A DNA stretch of 34,997 nt from Fuerstiella sp. (lineage in GTDB: Bacteria; Planctomycetota; Planctomycetia; Planctomycetales; Planctomycetaceae). Below the pieces are notes generated by a model. The model was given only the letters and a program-made list of their open reading frames with translations. It did no database searches and was not told the origin of the DNA. The stretch is from the NCBI GenBank assembly GCA_014238335.1, contig JABABI010000024.1:52372-87368 (forward strand). Reading direction: 5' to 3'. A program made the position numbers and the translations under genes. Positions 33,608-34,997 of this stretch are shown here, one piece after another. Numbering within the stretch: the stretch's first letter is position 1; the number at the start of each line of letters is the position of its first letter.

Positions 33608-34196
33608 CTACTGAACAATTCAAGGCTTTGCTGGCTTAGGTCCCGTAAGGGTTGGTCACGGTCTGCTGGACATTCTCATTTGCCTTTGGTTTTTGAACGG
33701 TTTACTTCACCTTCTGTCCGGTTGTGCAGATGTTGCCGGCATGAATACCGGCATGAACACCGGCATGAATACCCGCTGGATGTCACCAGAAGGACGTTTT
33801 TGAACCATGTTCATTGCAGATGTGAAGTCTTTTTTCATTCTCTGCGAAGTCGAATAGTGGACTGTATTGACCAGGTATGTGGAATTCGAAGGTGGGAAAC
33901 ACCGTTCGCCAAGTCACCTTCATGCTCGACATCAACAGTCGCGATGGTGCTGTGTACTTTCGACGGATGAGATCAGACCACACTTCTGCAGGCTCAGCTG
34001 CCGTTGTCGCTCCACGTGTATATTCGGCCGAAACCCGGATTCATGGTGTCGTGATGCACATTGGCAATATTCGCCCGGGGATGTTCGATTGTGGCATCAT
34101 TCGTGGTGAGTCTCTGCACGCTGCCGTCACAACTTGACTCAGACGTACCGTACAACTCGAAATTCAGGGAACTAAAATACAGCGGATAATGATTTC
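33608..34196. promoter_or_regulatory. Divergent intergenic region between two Tad-like gene sets
   Basis: Nearly 590 bases between the minus-strand HAMP gene and the plus-strand tadE. It should hold promoters for both, but none can be placed. It contains a 12-bp tandem repeat at 33735-33770. An 86-codon plus frame at 33877-34137 has no recognisable motif and no good ribosome site, so it is not called as a gene. Confidence 0.4.
33735..33770. repeat. 12-bp tandem repeat, three copies
   Basis: Three consecutive near-identical 12-base units (ACCGGCATGAAT; first copy begins G, second ends C). They lie about 130 bp upstream of the HAMP gene start. They could be protein-binding repeats or simple slippage. 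Confidence 0.75.
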
Positions 34197-34722
34197 TTGG
34201 TGGAACCTTTAAACAGGAAAGGGCCATTTGCGAAAATTCAGGTACTCCATGAGACTCACTATGAAAAGATTCGTCTCACTGTTCCAGGGCCGACCGGGAC
34301 CAAACAGAAACGCCGTGGTGTGGCGGTGGTGGAGCTGGCGGTTTGCTTTCCCGTCTTCATGCTGATGCTGCTGGGCATTATTGAATTTGGTCGCGGGCTG
34401 GTGGTTTCGCAGCGGCTGACAAGTGCCGCTCGAGAAGGCTGCCGTTCGGCGGTTATTAGATGGCGCCACTGATGACTCGGTTGAGGCGGAGGTGGTCACA
34501 CAGTTCGTCAACACCGTGGGATGTACGGCGGCAGATGTCGTCGTTTCTATTGTCGTAACGTCTCTCAGCGATGGTTCTGTGGTGCCCCTGCTCGCCAACG
34601 CTGATCCCAGAAACATGATCAATATCGACGTCACTGTGTCGTTTGACTTAGTCAGCTTTACGGCAGGTCGATTTCTGAGTGGGCGGCTGCTTCGCGGGAA
34701 ATGTGCGATGCGCAAGGAATGA
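34197..34722 (+). pseudogene. TadE-like minor pseudopilin, frameshifted
   Basis: The first part (frame 0, from TTG 34197) reads 'RRGVAVVELAVCFPVFMLML', with the G and E of the pseudopilin cleavage site, then 'TSAAREGCRSAVI', and would stop at 34470. The rest of the family continues in frame 1 from 34456 ('LDGATDDSVEAEVVTQFVN' to the normal TadE end 'RGKCAMRKE', TGA 34720). One extra base near 34455 explains the change. The true start is unclear: ATG 34249 or 34261 lies in frame 1 and gives a family-like 'MKRFVSLFQG', so a second, opposite shift near 34300 is possible. The gene is divergent from another TadE/TadG set 590 bp away and overlaps the start of the next gene (ATGA). Confidence 0.75.
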
Positions 34723-34997
34723 CATCTCGGACACCGTCTATTCCTCTCATTGTTCAGTTCAGTTTCAACTCACTGACCACCACAAAAGGACGCATCCTGA
34801 CCAGATTCACGATACTGTTCTGTCTCGCATCACTGACTTTCTCCATCGGTTCAACGGCCATCGCAGCCGATCTGCCGCGGGGACGACAGTTATCCGTGTT
34901 GAAGAAGGCCAGGTTGCCTGCATTCGCAACCCGGACGGTGCTCTGGGGACGTCGCAGACCGCGAATGTGATTTCGCCGATTCCCTCAACCGCCGGCG
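34719..34997 (+). pseudogene. Secreted protein, frameshifted and cut by the window end
   Basis: The frame from ATG 34719 overlaps the tadE stop and has AAGGA just upstream. It leads to a clear signal peptide ('FTILFCLASLTFSIGSTAIA') and then 'ADLPRG', but ends at 34970. A better continuation is in frame 2 from about 34877 ('AGTTVIRVEEGQVACIRN', 'GTSQTANVISPIPSTAG'), open to the window end. One lost base near 34876 (restoring D-L-P-A-G-T) would join them. The start may lie later: AAAGGA at 34783-34788 precedes a CTG at 34795 that begins right before the signal peptide. The family is not recognised; position after tadE suggests a Tad-related envelope protein. Confidence 0.5.

Noticed and set aside
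33041..33970. 309-codon plus-strand frame
   Set aside because: It is antisense to the HAMP gene over most of its length, and the remainder only translates the 12-bp tandem repeat; no motif or ribosome site.
33877..34137. 86-codon plus-strand frame in the divergent Tad gap
   Set aside because: No recognisable motif, weak start context and an equally long minus-strand frame overlaps it.

Overview
The window looks like chromosomal DNA of a member of the Planctomycetota (Planctomycetia, Gimesia/Fuerstiella/Rubinisphaera-like). The basis is family content rather than one marker. It holds Tat-exported Gfo/Idh/MocA oxidoreductases, a DUF1592/DUF1588-type cytochrome-like protein next to a DUF1501 protein, planctomycete-style c-type cytochrome (PSCyt1) debris, PQQ-type propellers, ExbB/ExbD with a squalene-cyclase-like fusion, TadE/TadG sets and a HAMP membrane protein. 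No rRNA, tRNA, CRISPR array, transposase or phage gene was seen.

Layout. 1-6777 (+): a Tol/Ton-like energy-transduction operon of a TPR protein (5' cut by the window edge), ExbB/TolQ, ExbD/TolR and a 1191-residue protein that joins a TolB-like PD40 propeller, a TonB-like membrane helix with an S-x3-H motif, a long linker and a squalene-cyclase-like toroid. 7018-9257: a decayed zone with an internally deleted MerR/GyrI regulator, a small intact HTH gene on the minus strand, and the wreck of a pyruvate:ferredoxin-type oxidoreductase with at least three nonsense codons, several frame changes and large deletions. 9437-14207 (+): four intact genes (PQQ propeller, metallophosphoesterase, CubicO-type serine hydrolase, GNAT). 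14481-16098: two broken cytochrome-family genes joined tail to tail. 16105-19630 (-): a Gfo/Idh/MocA oxidoreductase followed by a HEAT-repeat exported protein. 20051-21430 (+): a divergent second Gfo/Idh/MocA gene. 21761-25389 (+): DUF1592/DUF1588-like plus DUF1501 pair. 25457-27709 (-): a von Willebrand A protein that also carries a TonB-like S-x3-H helix. 28034-30723 (-): hslV-hslU and ridA. 31043-33607 (-): HAMP protein, TadE, vWA/TadG and TadE. 34197-end (+): a frameshifted tadE and a frameshifted secreted protein running off the window.

How it fits together. The strongest candidate for an undescribed system is the first operon. It brings together parts that in Tol-Pal or TonB systems are separate (a CpoB-like TPR protein, TolQ, TolR, the TolB propeller and the TonB/TolA anchor), with a cyclase-like toroid as the periplasmic output. 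The vWA protein at 25457-27709 may be a second client of the same proton-driven motor. Much of the remaining interest is gene decay: 7.0-9.3 kb and 14.5-16.1 kb hold real debris (stops, deletions, lost metal ligands), whereas the single-base frameshifts near 34.45 and 34.88 kb could be either recent mutations or sequence errors.
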